Assembly: GCA_017415005.1 (NCBI GenBank)
Contig: JAFQJK010000088.1
Coordinates: 1-57,946 of the forward strand
Direction of reading: 5' to 3'
Length of the DNA stretch: 57,946 nt
DNA from: Rikenellaceae bacterium
GTDB taxonomy: Bacteria; Bacteroidota; Bacteroidia; Bacteroidales; Rikenellaceae
The notes beneath the pieces were generated by a model, which was not told where the DNA came from, ran no database searches, and worked only from the letters and a program-made list of their open reading frames with translations. The position numbers were made by a program, and so were the translations under genes. Positions within the stretch are counted from its first letter, which is position 1. The number at the start of each line of letters is the position of its first letter. Below, in pieces: positions 50,003 through 57,814 of this stretch.

Positions 50003-51295
50003 ATGTTTACACTCACACTCAAAGGCAAGCCGGATAAGAACCGTCCGGACTTCGTGAAAATCAAAATGATCATCTATCGGCCGGGGTTCAACCGAGTTTC
50101 CAAAGTCCTATCCGTTACAGGACTCTACAAAAACTGGGATCAGAGCCAGCAACGGTTCAAGCCCAAGACTGAAAATGCGGCGGCCAATAATGCCCTGCTC
50201 TCGTCCACTCTCAATAAATATTACCAGATCGGCAATGCGTGGGAGGATCAGAAAATCCGCTGGACTCCGCAGGAATTATCCCACTATTACGACAAGCCGC
50301 GTGAGGTCATGCTCCGCGAAACAGTTGTCCCTACCGTAGAACAAGTTTACCGGAAATGGATCGACGACATTCGCGAGACCAAAAAGATGAAGAACGGACA
50401 TGAAGTTCCTTGTGATTCTTATGCTAAGACCAACGAGCGTGTCCTTGATTTCCTGACACGGTTCGTCAAAACGAAATACGACCGGGCGTTTTCCAACCTG
50501 CATTTCACGGACATCACCGAACAATTCCTTAAAGATTATGTGTTTTTCATCGAATCCGAGGGGGCGAAGCGAGGCAACCGCGGCGGTTTGCGCGCAAAGT
50601 TGCACTCGCTCTATCAGGTGGTCAAGAAAGCCGAGAAAAAGGGCATTCCCGGCGCCGATGTGGATGTGTTCATCTGCACGAACGAGAAGTTCCGCGAAGT
50701 GGAGACCGTTCCCAGTACGATTTCGTTCACGCTGCTGAAGGCTATGGAATCTATGGACCGCAGTTTGATCTCTGAGGCCGAAAGTTATTATCTGGATTTG
50801 TTCCTGTTCTGTTTTTATTGCGGAGGCATCGCGCCGATCGATGCAGCCTATCTGACTTGGCCGTGCATCGATATGAGGAAACGGAAAATCACCTACGAAC
50901 GCATCAAAACCCCTAAAAAGGCCAGACCGCCTTTCGTTCCCCGAGCCGAAAAGATCGCTGCCAAATACCGCGACCGCTGTTATGCGGATTATGTACTGCC
51001 GATCTTCGGCAAGCAGCACGATACGCACGCCAAAAAGAAAAACCGCATGACCTATATTTGTGGCGAGGTCAATACAGCCCTACGTCGGATCGTGAGCATT
51101 CTGGGTTTCGACGAAGAGATTACATGGTATTCGGCGCGTGGTACTTACATCACGATGATGGTCGATAAGAAGTGTCCGCCGGGAGTCGTTGCGGAACACT
51201 GTGGGAACAGCGTTATAACCATTTACAAGTTCTACTGGAAGAACCAAAATGAGAGTGAGATCATCGCCGAACTGTGCGAAGAGTTTTCAGATTAA
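50003..51295 (+). CDS. Divergent tyrosine recombinase, second integrase
   Basis: A 430-residue recombinase-like protein. The N-terminal part (PDFVKIKMIIYRPGFNRVSKVL) and the core-binding region look normal. The catalytic domain is altered: box I reads YCGGIAPIDAAYL (no Arg), box II SARGTYITMMVD (Arg kept, neighbouring His is Gly) and the end AEHCGNSVITIYKFYWK keeps a His and candidate Tyr. It may be a diverged active enzyme, or act without strand exchange. GC is higher than in the first integrase, and a different mobile unit may start here. A small histone-like gene follows. Confidence 0.8.
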   Translation: MFTLTLKGKPDKNRPDFVKIKMIIYRPGFNRVSKVLSVTGLYKNWDQSQQRFKPKTENAAANNALLSSTLNKYYQIGNAWEDQKIRWTPQELSHYYDKPREVMLRETVVPTVEQVYRKWIDDIRETKKMKNGHEVPCDSYAKTNERVLDFLTRFVKTKYDRAFSNLHFTDITEQFLKDYVFFIESEGAKRGNRGGLRAKLHSLYQVVKKAEKKGIPGADVDVFICTNEKFREVETVPSTISFTLLKAMESMDRSLISEAESYYLDLFLFCFYCGGIAPIDAAYLTWPCIDMRKRKITYERIKTPKKARPPFVPRAEKIAAKYRDRCYADYVLPIFGKQHDTHAKKKNRMTYICGEVNTALRRIVSILGFDEEITWYSARGTYITMMVDKKCPPGVVAEHCGNSVITIYKFYWKNQNESEIIAELCEEFSD

Positions 51296-51306
51296 ACATA
51301 TTTCGC

Positions 51307-51314
51307 TATATTTG
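51307..51314 (+). promoter_or_regulatory. -7 element of the histone-like gene
   Basis: TATATTTG in the phrase TTTCGCTATATTTG; TTTT lies at 51284-51287, 19 bases upstream as a weak -33 box. About 48 bases before ATG 51362. Confidence 0.65.
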
Positions 51315-51361
51315 CCCTATACTTAAACAATTACAAACACATATCAAGGCAACAAACGAAC

Positions 51362-51535
51362 ATGGAAGAATTACTGAAAAACATCGACGAGCAGATCGCC
51401 CTGTTTACTGAGAATGCGAAAGCTCAGGTAGAGAAAAATAACAAAGCGGCCGGTACCCGCGCACGTAAGGCCGCGTTGGAGCTGATGAAGCTGATGAAGG
51501 ATTTTAGAAAGGCATCGGTTGAAGCCAGCAAATAA
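51362..51535 (+). CDS. Histone H1-like small protein (Hc1 type)
   Basis: A 57-residue Lys/Ala-rich helical protein with the pattern of the Bacteroidetes histone H1-like (Hc1) family: ELLKNIDEQIALFTENAKAQ, NNKAAGTRARKAALELMKLM, DFRKASVEASK. It should bind DNA nonspecifically and compact it. Coming just after the integrase and with its own promoter and a strong terminator, it may help packaging or alter host chromatin. Confidence 0.82.
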   Translation: MEELLKNIDEQIALFTENAKAQVEKNNKAAGTRARKAALELMKLMKDFRKASVEASK

Positions 51536-51551
51536 GGCGGAACTATATGAA

Positions 51552-51581
51552 AAAGGCGTGAATCAATTCACGCCTTTTTTT
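51552..51581. terminator. Bidirectional terminator after the histone-like gene
   Basis: AGGCGTGAAT pairs with ATTCACGCCT around CA; followed by T7 on plus and by T5 on minus strand. It ends both the histone-like gene and the minus-strand gene at 51587. Confidence 0.92.
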
Positions 51582-51586
51582 GTTTT

Positions 51587-52231
51587 CTATTCAGAAGGTT
51601 GTTCGTCGGAGGGTTTTCGCCTGCACATTTCGTCGTACCGTACTGCCGTCAACGTGGAGTCCGTAAGGTCGACATCCTGTGTTTTTCGCCACCAGTGTCG
51701 GAACGACCATCCGGTGTCGAATGAGGGGCGCTTGGTCTTGCACAGCCTGACGATCGCCTCCTGACGGATATTGGTCAGGGCGGCGGCTCGTTCTGCCGTC
51801 GGGCAGAAAGCCATCAGACGCCCGTCTGAATCGAATATCAGAACCTTCATGACTTTCGGCCCGCGCTTGCGTTTTCGCCAATTCGGATCAGTCATTTTTA
51901 TCGGTTTGGCAGTCGTTGGCTTCCGTCCCCGACGCTTAGGCTCCGGTGCCGGCAATAATCTTCGCGCCATCGATTCCAACATCGGCTTCGGGTGCAGTCC
52001 GGATAGCCAATATACTTCTCCGTTGGATGCCCGAAACGATATGCTCTGCCGCTTCTCCAGCATCTCAGGTAGGAAGTGAAACCAATGTCGGACATCGTTT
52101 TTCTTATCGACGACGATTTCGACGATCAGTTCGTCTCCCGCCTGAAGTTTATCGAGCTTGATCCGATTCGGTTGCGGTTCGCCCTTACTGCGGCGTTTTC
52201 GTAAGATTATCTGCTCTCCAATTATAGCCAT
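51587..52231 (-). CDS. Unknown protein with NUMOD-like C-terminal motif
   Basis: A 214-residue basic protein. Residues 1-95 form an unidentified domain (KLQAGDELIVEIVVDKKNDV, HWFHFLPEMLEKRQS). A basic linker (EPKRRGRKPTTAKP, NWRKRKRGPK) leads to a C-terminal segment (about 133-180) like a NUMOD1 domain: VLIFDSDGRLMAFCPTAERA, ALTNIRQEAIVRLC and TGWSFRHW. NUMOD modules help homing endonucleases and related proteins bind DNA; no nuclease is attached. The HU gene ends 2 bases upstream of its start, so the two share a transcript. Role inferred as DNA-binding. Confidence 0.6.
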   Translation of the reverse strand: MAIIGEQIILRKRRSKGEPQPNRIKLDKLQAGDELIVEIVVDKKNDVRHWFHFLPEMLEKRQSISFRASNGEVYWLSGLHPKPMLESMARRLLPAPEPKRRGRKPTTAKPIKMTDPNWRKRKRGPKVMKVLIFDSDGRLMAFCPTAERAAALTNIRQEAIVRLCKTKRPSFDTGWSFRHWWRKTQDVDLTDSTLTAVRYDEMCRRKPSDEQPSE

Positions 52232-52233
52232 AA

Positions 52234-52533
52234 TTACTGCGCTTTAACCGCAGAGGCAAACTCCTTCGAAGCTTTATAGGCAGGCGCCTCATGGGCAGGA
52301 ATATCTATCGTCGTTCCTTTGCTGATATTACGTGCTTTCTTGGACGCCTTCTTTTTACGGAAGAACGTACCGAATCCGCGTAACTGGATGGACATACCAG
52401 CCAGAATCGACTCTTTGATGAGCTGCAGGAATTCCTCGATGATAGTTTTAATTTCCGCCTTGCTCAGGCCCGTACGGTTGGCAATCTCATTTACCATGTC
52501 GGCCTTGGTCATGTTCGTTCGTCTTTGTGCCAT
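52234..52533 (-). CDS. HU-family DNA-binding protein
   Basis: A 99-residue HU/IHF-fold protein: MTKADMVNEIANRTGLSKAE, ILAGMSIQLRGFGTFFRKKK and KGTTIDIPAHEAPAYKASKE (the beta-arm region). It bends and binds DNA as a dimer. It opens a two-gene minus-strand unit with the NUMOD-like gene. An internal ATG (MTKAD) eight residues in is an alternative start. A mobile-element-encoded version rather than the host one. Confidence 0.9.
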   Translation of the reverse strand: MAQRRTNMTKADMVNEIANRTGLSKAEIKTIIEEFLQLIKESILAGMSIQLRGFGTFFRKKKASKKARNISKGTTIDIPAHEAPAYKASKEFASAVKAQ

Positions 52534-52782
52534 TGCGTATACGATGTTTGATAGATGGTGTAAAAATACAAATTATTTGGTTATTAGTGATTTAAGGAAA
52601 CAATTAAATCAATCATAATTAAGATGAACTAATAGCAAATAATCCTATGTCAAACGATTACAGACGGATTTAATTGTGCTTTTAACAAATAAGCTACAAG
52701 TTCTTTCTCGTAAATCGACAGTACGATTATTAGGAGATCCGGTAAAATTTCCCTATCTTGGTATAAACAAAACGGAGCTAAT

Positions 52783-52992
52783 ATGACGGAGAAAAAGATT
52801 GACATCAACACACTGGAGAACTATTTGTGCGATGGTATGAGTATCCAGAATATTCTGGATATGGAAGGGCCTTTCGAGGCTTTACGGGTAGAGGCGCTTC
52901 AGCAGACCTACATGCCTGGCGAGGATATGCGACTCAATACAGATTTCAGGGTTTATCGCAGGAAGGAGGAAGAAAAGTTTCGTAAGAAATAA
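52783..52992 (+). CDS. Hypothetical small protein
   Basis: A 69-residue charged protein (MTEKKIDINTLENYLCDGMS ... RRKEEEKFRKK). A -7 like box, TATCTTGG (52754-52761), and GGAG about nine bases before the ATG support expression; a strong terminator follows. No family recognised. Confidence 0.6.
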   Translation: MTEKKIDINTLENYLCDGMSIQNILDMEGPFEALRVEALQQTYMPGEDMRLNTDFRVYRRKEEEKFRKK

Positions 52993-53017
52993 GACAATAG
53001 GAGCCGTATTGATTGTA

Positions 53018-53052
53018 CCCCATGCCCATGTATTCGTGGGGCATGGGGTTTT
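53018..53052 (+). terminator. Terminator of the small gene at 52783
   Basis: CCCCATGCCC pairs with GGGCATGGGG and is followed by TTTTCGTTT. Confidence 0.85.
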
Positions 53053-53070
53053 CGTTTCTGTTTTAACCCG

Positions 53071-54090
53071 TCATGTCAGCCATGGATTTTTCCAAGGGTC
53101 ATAATCAGCCTGAAACGTGGCCATCTGCCAGTCCATGACCTCGTGCTTGTCCTCGGCGATCTTGCGCGGGATCTGGGGGTTGATCCTCAGTTTCGAGGCA
53201 TCGTACAGCCATTTCATCGAATCCTCATGGTCCTTGACCCGCGTAACGCTGACATTGTTCGGAGCTATGAGTTTCGTCAGCTCATAGATTGCCAGCCGCA
53301 CCATGTGTTTCTTGAGATTGTAGTTGCGCGGGTCGCGTACGACGAGATTCACGCCCATCTGCGGTTCGTCCGAATTGACATCGATCTCCGGGTACCATAC
53401 CCGTCCATCGTAGATGACATATTCATGGTCGGAGAGTTCGTAACTATTATACTCCGGGTCGTAGTCGGCGATCTCTCCCCAGTTTTGCGAATCGACCGGT
53501 GTGAGATTCGTATCGAATCCATCAATGGCAGTAACGGCATAGAACGCCCCGTTATACTCCGCTACTTCCCATAAACCGTATTCTCTCGGCACCCACGGCT
53601 CCGGAATGACTTCCAACCAACCTGCAACCATCGGCTGTCGGATATTCCCGAAATCGTAGCCATTTTCAACGAGACACAGATAGCAAAGCCCGTTGTAAGC
53701 GACCAGATCGCCCGGATAATAGGTTTTGAACTGAGAGTATAGCGGGGTGTGTGTTACCAATACGTTCGGGTCGGAGGACTCCTCCCAATATGTTTCCGGG
53801 GCTGGAGCCTTATATCCGCTGATGGCGCGCGTCACAGCACAGATCTGCCCTTCGTAGTAGAGATGCGCGCCGACCGGGAAAGAGATACGACGATCGTATG
53901 AGGCGATGTATTTGCCTTTCCAAAGTTCTTTCTCCACCTCGTAATTCTCGCTCAGGTACTCGATAATACTCATTTCGGCCGACTCCTCGGCCTGCGCCAG
54001 ACGTTCGGTATTGCCGCGTGTGATTTGCGCGAGCGCTTCGGGGGTAATGACACTCAGATAGTCATTGTCGTTGAGAAATCTCCGGTACAT
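53071..54090 (-). CDS. Phage gp36-like (DUF1320-type) protein with inserted repeats
   Basis: A 339-residue phage structural protein candidate. The first 60 residues and the last 90 (LVVRDPRNYNLKKHMVRLAI, LIAPNNVSVTRVKDHEDSMK, LYDASKLRINPQIPRK) resemble the gp36/DUF1320 head-completion family (normally about 140 residues). Between them are four copies of a ~40-residue module with the pattern Y..G.lv.Y.G..Y....(D/N)G...P....W (YYEGQICAVTRAIS, YPGDLVAYNGLCYL, WEVAEYNGAFYAV, YELSDHEYVIYDGRVWY), similar to carbohydrate-binding modules on chitinases and phage proteins. It may decorate the capsid and touch glycans (inference). Terminase lies upstream. Confidence 0.6.
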   Translation of the reverse strand: MYRRFLNDNDYLSVITPEALAQITRGNTERLAQAEESAEMSIIEYLSENYEVEKELWKGKYIASYDRRISFPVGAHLYYEGQICAVTRAISGYKAPAPETYWEESSDPNVLVTHTPLYSQFKTYYPGDLVAYNGLCYLCLVENGYDFGNIRQPMVAGWLEVIPEPWVPREYGLWEVAEYNGAFYAVTAIDGFDTNLTPVDSQNWGEIADYDPEYNSYELSDHEYVIYDGRVWYPEIDVNSDEPQMGVNLVVRDPRNYNLKKHMVRLAIYELTKLIAPNNVSVTRVKDHEDSMKWLYDASKLRINPQIPRKIAEDKHEVMDWQMATFQADYDPWKNPWLT

Positions 54091-54118
54091 GGTATCTATA
54101 GTATGTTTTTACATGTCG

Positions 54119-55710
54119 TTAATAACAGAATCCTTCGTGCAACACGGCGGTCGATAGCACTCCTGTCGTGCTGTCAGCTCCGTTTTTGAAACGATACCAA
54201 CTGTCCCGCAGATAGAAGCACAACAAATAATCGAGGCAGTCGGACAGATGGCCGTACTTCTCGTATTTGACGCCTGTTTTACCGTCCATGATTTTCTTCT
54301 TGCACTTGGAACCGTCGTCGTTGCGTAGCTGATAAATCAAATCTTCGGTCAGCTTGCGGCACCGCAGATCGATGCGTATCTCCCAACCGCCATATCCCTC
54401 GAAAATCTGATTGACGAAATCGCATCGTACGACTTGCGGCGGCTGCTTCTTGAGCAGTTTGAGCTTGGGGCGCAGCACGCCTCCTCCGAGCGTGTCGAGA
54501 ATCTGGGTGTAGTTGTTCACTCCGTCCTCGCTGGCGGTCGAGCGCTGCAATCCCGAAGGGTCTCCCGTGACATCGACGCCGCCGATATGTTTATATCGGT
54601 AGAGTCGGTCGCGAAGTCGGCGGCTCATTGCCGGCGTATTGTTCTCCTTGCTTTCGGGCTTTCCCAGCAACTCTTCGAGAATATAAACCTTCTTCTTATC
54701 ATAGTCGATCTGAGCCAACAATACGGACATCTGCGGTGCGACGTTGAAGTCCCAGACCGTAATGAGCGGTTTGGTGGGATCGTATGCCTCTTCCTTGAGG
54801 TTGGATACAAGGTGGCGCGTGCCGTCGAACTTGTTGTAAATAGCCAAGCTGTTGGGTTCTATGAAATCCCAGTTGCCGAACAATAAGCGTTCTTTGGTGG
54901 CCTGATCGCTGATCTTGTTCAGCGCTGCTTCGTAGGTCTGGCGAAAGGCGATGTCGGGGTTATCGAACACAGAGAACGGGACATAGAATTCCCCTTCGCG
55001 CGTAGTTACCTTGTTGCCTTCATCATCCTGCACGAAACGCGAACGTATCCAGTTGGTCGTCGGGTTCGTTGTCATCAGCATCTTCGAGACACCGAGCGTT
55101 TCATGCACCTTCCAGCGGATACGCGAGAAGAGCACCTCGATGGCGCGCTGGGAGATCTCCGAGCATTCGTCCACGCCTACCGCGCTGACCTCTATCGAGC
55201 CGAAACGCTCGAAATTGGGATCGCTCGGCAAGTCCGCCATCTCCAGCATGAGTATGATCGAGCCGTTCCAGAACTGGAGCGATCCGGCCAAGTTGTTGAC
55301 CTTGTAGTTCACATCCTCCTGCAGTCCCCAATCCTTGACGACCTTGCGGACGGTATTCCACGTAGATTCTTTCAGCGATTTGAGCGTCTTTCGGGCGATA
55401 ACGGCCCGAAAATCGGCATAGCGCAGGCAGCAGCTAACAAGCCATACAGACATCAAATAGGACTTGCTCAACCGCCCCCAGCCGCGCCTCCGCCGAGGAT
55501 AAGCTGGGGGATATTCGAATTATTGCAGTTCGTACAGCAAGGTTTGTACTGTGGGTTTCGGTTCTGATCGAAGCCTACGAGACGTTGCTCGACTTTTCCA
55601 CCGCACACGGGACATTCGGGCTGTAGAAGTTTCCACAACTCGTATTGTCGGGGCGAAGGCTGGAAGTCGATCTTCAGTCCGTCGGGCGGTATGAGTTTCT
55701 TTCCGGCCAT
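54119..55710 (-). pseudogene. Terminase large subunit, interrupted in its P-loop
   Basis: Two frames make one terminase. The first (55468-55710) starts MAGKKLIPPDGLKIDFQPS, carries a CPVCGGK...CCTNCN zinc-ribbon-like insert and reaches LILGGGAAGGG, then stops. The second (54119-55471) continues KSYLMSVWLVSCCL with the ATPase core (VSAVGVDECSEISQRA as Walker B area) and a nuclease-like C-terminal half with Asp residues (VWDFNVAP, GVDVTGDPSG, LSDCLDYLL). Removing five bases (TTGAG or a shifted equal) near 55463 would give the intact Walker A GGAAGGGKS. As read, packaging ATPase activity is lost. Confidence 0.82.
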
Positions 55711-56144
55711 CAGCGAATTTCGATGGTTATCTCCGACTGTTTTCCGATTCTCTCGATCAGGGCTTGTAAGATAACGCGCGAGTCGAGCACCTTGCCTTTG
55801 GCCTTGTTCCGGCCCACGAGGATGCAGCCGGCCGAGTCATCAGCCGTATTGCCCGAATGAATCAGGATACCCAGAAAATGCGGCACGTCGTGCAGGTACG
55901 GAAGTGCACGCCCGAAGCGCGGGCTGTGTTCCATCGTGATTTTGTATGTTCCGGAGGGAATGGCCGTGCGGGCGTAGACTTTTTCGCGGCAGGTGCAGGA
56001 TTTGCCCTGCGGTGTATCGGGGCAAACTGGCGGAAGATTGCGTACTGCATCTTCAAGCGTATCGCAGAAATACGCTCCGTTGATTGAGAGTTTGCCTATG
56101 GTGTAGTCCGGGCCTTTGAAGATCCTGGTAAGGGTCAGCTTCAT
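55710..56144 (-). CDS. DUF5675-type protein
   Basis: A 144-residue protein of DUF5675: LTRIFKGPDYTIGKLSINGA, ARTAIPSGTYKITMEHSPRF, FLGILIHSGNTADDSAGCIL and VGRNKAKGKVLDSR. The HSGN...DSAGC set of residues recalls a cysteine peptidase or L,D-transpeptidase-like active site. Phages of Bacteroidales carry such genes near packaging genes, and a cell-wall role in lysis is plausible. Its stop overlaps the terminase start (TGATG), so they share a transcript. Confidence 0.75.
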   Translation of the reverse strand: MKLTLTRIFKGPDYTIGKLSINGAYFCDTLEDAVRNLPPVCPDTPQGKSCTCREKVYARTAIPSGTYKITMEHSPRFGRALPYLHDVPHFLGILIHSGNTADDSAGCILVGRNKAKGKVLDSRVILQALIERIGKQSEITIEIR

Positions 56145-56208
56145 CTTTGACGTCGTTGATTACGTCAAAGAATAGGCTGAAGAGTGAGGAAGGGATTGCA
56201 AAATTTTG

Positions 56209-56216
56209 TATATTCG
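56209..56216 (+). promoter_or_regulatory. -7 like box
   Basis: TATATTCG, one base from TAnnTTTG, about 27 bases before ATG 56243. Confidence 0.4.
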
Positions 56217-56242
56217 TGAGGCAGAAAATATTTTAGACAAAC

Positions 56243-56845
56243 ATGAAAAAGAATCTCAGCATAATTCTTTCGCTTATGGCCCTTGCGGGCGTTGTAATCT
56301 TGGCCGTATTGTGGTGGTGCCGCTCCGTATCGTTAACGGCAGTATCGCTCGATACTTTTATCGGAGTGATGGTCGGGATGGTCGGTATTCTTGTAACTTT
56401 TGCTGTCGGTTGGCAGATCATCAATGCACTGGAAATCAAAAGTAAATTGGCTGAAATTGAAAGGTTAAAAACAGAGATCAACGAACAACACTCACAAATC
56501 GAGCAAATAGCTGCAAGGAGCGCTTATGATGCAGCGGTAAACCGAAGCTATACGTTACATAAGATCGGGGAATACATCAAAGCTTTCGCAAGCACGTTAG
56601 AGGCTATCCAATACTGCCTGCAAATAGACGAATACGAGGATCTTGATATATTGCTCCACAATCTGAAAGCGAATGCGACAGGATCGCATAATTTGTTCTG
56701 TCACGAGAGTGACAACGAACTAATCGTTAAGGCCGATGCCGCAGTACGTCAGTCTCCGAAATATGCCATGATTAAAGACCGCTATGAAGATGCGGTCCGT
56801 GAATACACAAAATTTCCCAAGCATGTAATCAAAGACAAAAAATAA
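56243..56845 (+). CDS. Membrane-anchored coiled-coil protein
   Basis: A 200-residue protein with two N-terminal helices (IILSLMALAGVVILAVLWW and FIGVMVGMVGILVTFAVGW), a coiled coil (about 70-95: LAEIERLKTEINEQHSQIEQ) and a helical cytosolic part (YTLHKIGEYIKAFASTLEAI). No family recognised. On the opposite strand to the packaging genes with its own promoter-like box, so it may be a lysogeny-expressed cargo gene, for instance in superinfection exclusion (speculative). Confidence 0.65.
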   Translation: MKKNLSIILSLMALAGVVILAVLWWCRSVSLTAVSLDTFIGVMVGMVGILVTFAVGWQIINALEIKSKLAEIERLKTEINEQHSQIEQIAARSAYDAAVNRSYTLHKIGEYIKAFASTLEAIQYCLQIDEYEDLDILLHNLKANATGSHNLFCHESDNELIVKADAAVRQSPKYAMIKDRYEDAVREYTKFPKHVIKDKK

Positions 56846-56866
56846 AAGGATTCCAATACGACTGAC

Positions 56867-57073
56867 ATGATAAAGATTTCTGTATTCAACGTGGCATTAG
56901 ACGCTTTCAATGCTTACATGAGCGATCAAGGCGGATATGTATTCGATACTCCCACAAGAGAATTTTCTCGTATGGAGGATGGCTGTATCTATTTGGCAAA
57001 TGCAGTCAATACGTTCGGCAGATACGAAATAGATACGGAAACATATATCCCAGACGACAGCGAAGACGAATAA
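56867..57073 (+). CDS. Hypothetical small acidic protein
   Basis: A 68-residue protein (MIKISVFNVALDAFNAYMSD ... TYIPDDSEDE), 21 bases after the membrane protein gene and so likely co-transcribed. Acidic tail, no Cys beyond one. No family recognised. Confidence 0.6.
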   Translation: MIKISVFNVALDAFNAYMSDQGGYVFDTPTREFSRMEDGCIYLANAVNTFGRYEIDTETYIPDDSEDE

Positions 57074-57095
57074 CAATTCTGTTGTGTAAATAAAA

Positions 57096-57130
57096 ACAAG
57101 ACCGGAACAAGATTTTGCTCCGGTCCTGTT
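57096..57130 (+). terminator. Terminator-like hairpin
   Basis: GACCGGA (57100-57106) pairs with TCCGGTC (57119-57125), followed by CTGTTGTATG on the plus strand; only a weak T run. Confidence 0.55.
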
Positions 57131-57202
57131 GTATGAAAAATACTACGCAAAGAGAACGAAATTTATGCCGATTACGGTATATTGTTCCGAGAAATACATG
57201 CA

Positions 57203-57814
57203 CTACCTTTTCTTTTCGACCCGTATATACTCCGAATACTTCACCTCCACGTAGGGATTATCGCTGGTGATGATTTGGCGAATGCCTTTGACCTTCCACC
57301 GCCACCAAAGGAACTTGTGCTTGTACTCGACGGCAATCGCCTGATGAAGCGTTACGGGAATCCGTACATCTGCCCGGAGCGTATTGTCTGCAATAATTCC
57401 CCTGAACTCGATATGGGGATTTATCATCTCTACGTTTTTTACCGGCACGAATACCGTGTCGCGCATGATTACCGAATCCCGCAAGGGTGCCGTAATCTGT
57501 GCCTCGACTTCCATATGATGCCGTGCCGCTGCTTCGAGATCTTTGATCCGCAATCCGAGACGGCGGATCAGTTCGGCATCTTCGGCACGGTACTCCTCGA
57601 ACTCGGCCACCGTGAGCCGAAGCGTGCGCACGTCGAGAGCCATGCGCGTGGAGTCTATCTGCCGTCGCTCGATGTCGGCGAGCAGCGTTTCGGTGTTTTG
57701 GCGGTAGCGGTCCCGCTCGCTTTCGAGCCGTGCGGCCCGCCGCCACAGCAGCGCCGTCGCCGCAACGGCCGATGCCAGCGCGATGAGCAGGATGCGGTTA
57801 ACGAGCCGTTTCAT
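57203..57814 (-). CDS. Membrane-anchored coiled-coil protein (DUF6549/Rz-like)
   Basis: A 203-residue protein with one N-terminal helix (ILLIALASAVAATALLW), a coiled coil (about 28-100: RAARLESERDRYRQNTETLL, LRIKDLEAAARHH) and a C-terminal beta region (DSVIMRDTVFVPVKN, RGIIADNTLRADVRIP, YVEVKYSEYIRV). The layout matches a family I recall from Bacteroidales prophages (DUF6549) and is reminiscent of an inner-membrane spanin. Its ATG overlaps the upstream partial gene by 17 bases. Confidence 0.68.
   Translation of the reverse strand: MKRLVNRILLIALASAVAATALLWRRAARLESERDRYRQNTETLLADIERRQIDSTRMALDVRTLRLTVAEFEEYRAEDAELIRRLGLRIKDLEAAARHHMEVEAQITAPLRDSVIMRDTVFVPVKNVEMINPHIEFRGIIADNTLRADVRIPVTLHQAIAVEYKHKFLWWRWKVKGIRQIITSDNPYVEVKYSEYIRVEKKR

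Noticed and set aside
55455-55475. Programmed -1 frameshift joining the terminase halves
   Set aside because: The bases GGGGGC before the break are not a proper slippery heptamer, and a -1 shift would give a P-loop without the correct G-K-S spacing. A five-base insertion explains the data better.
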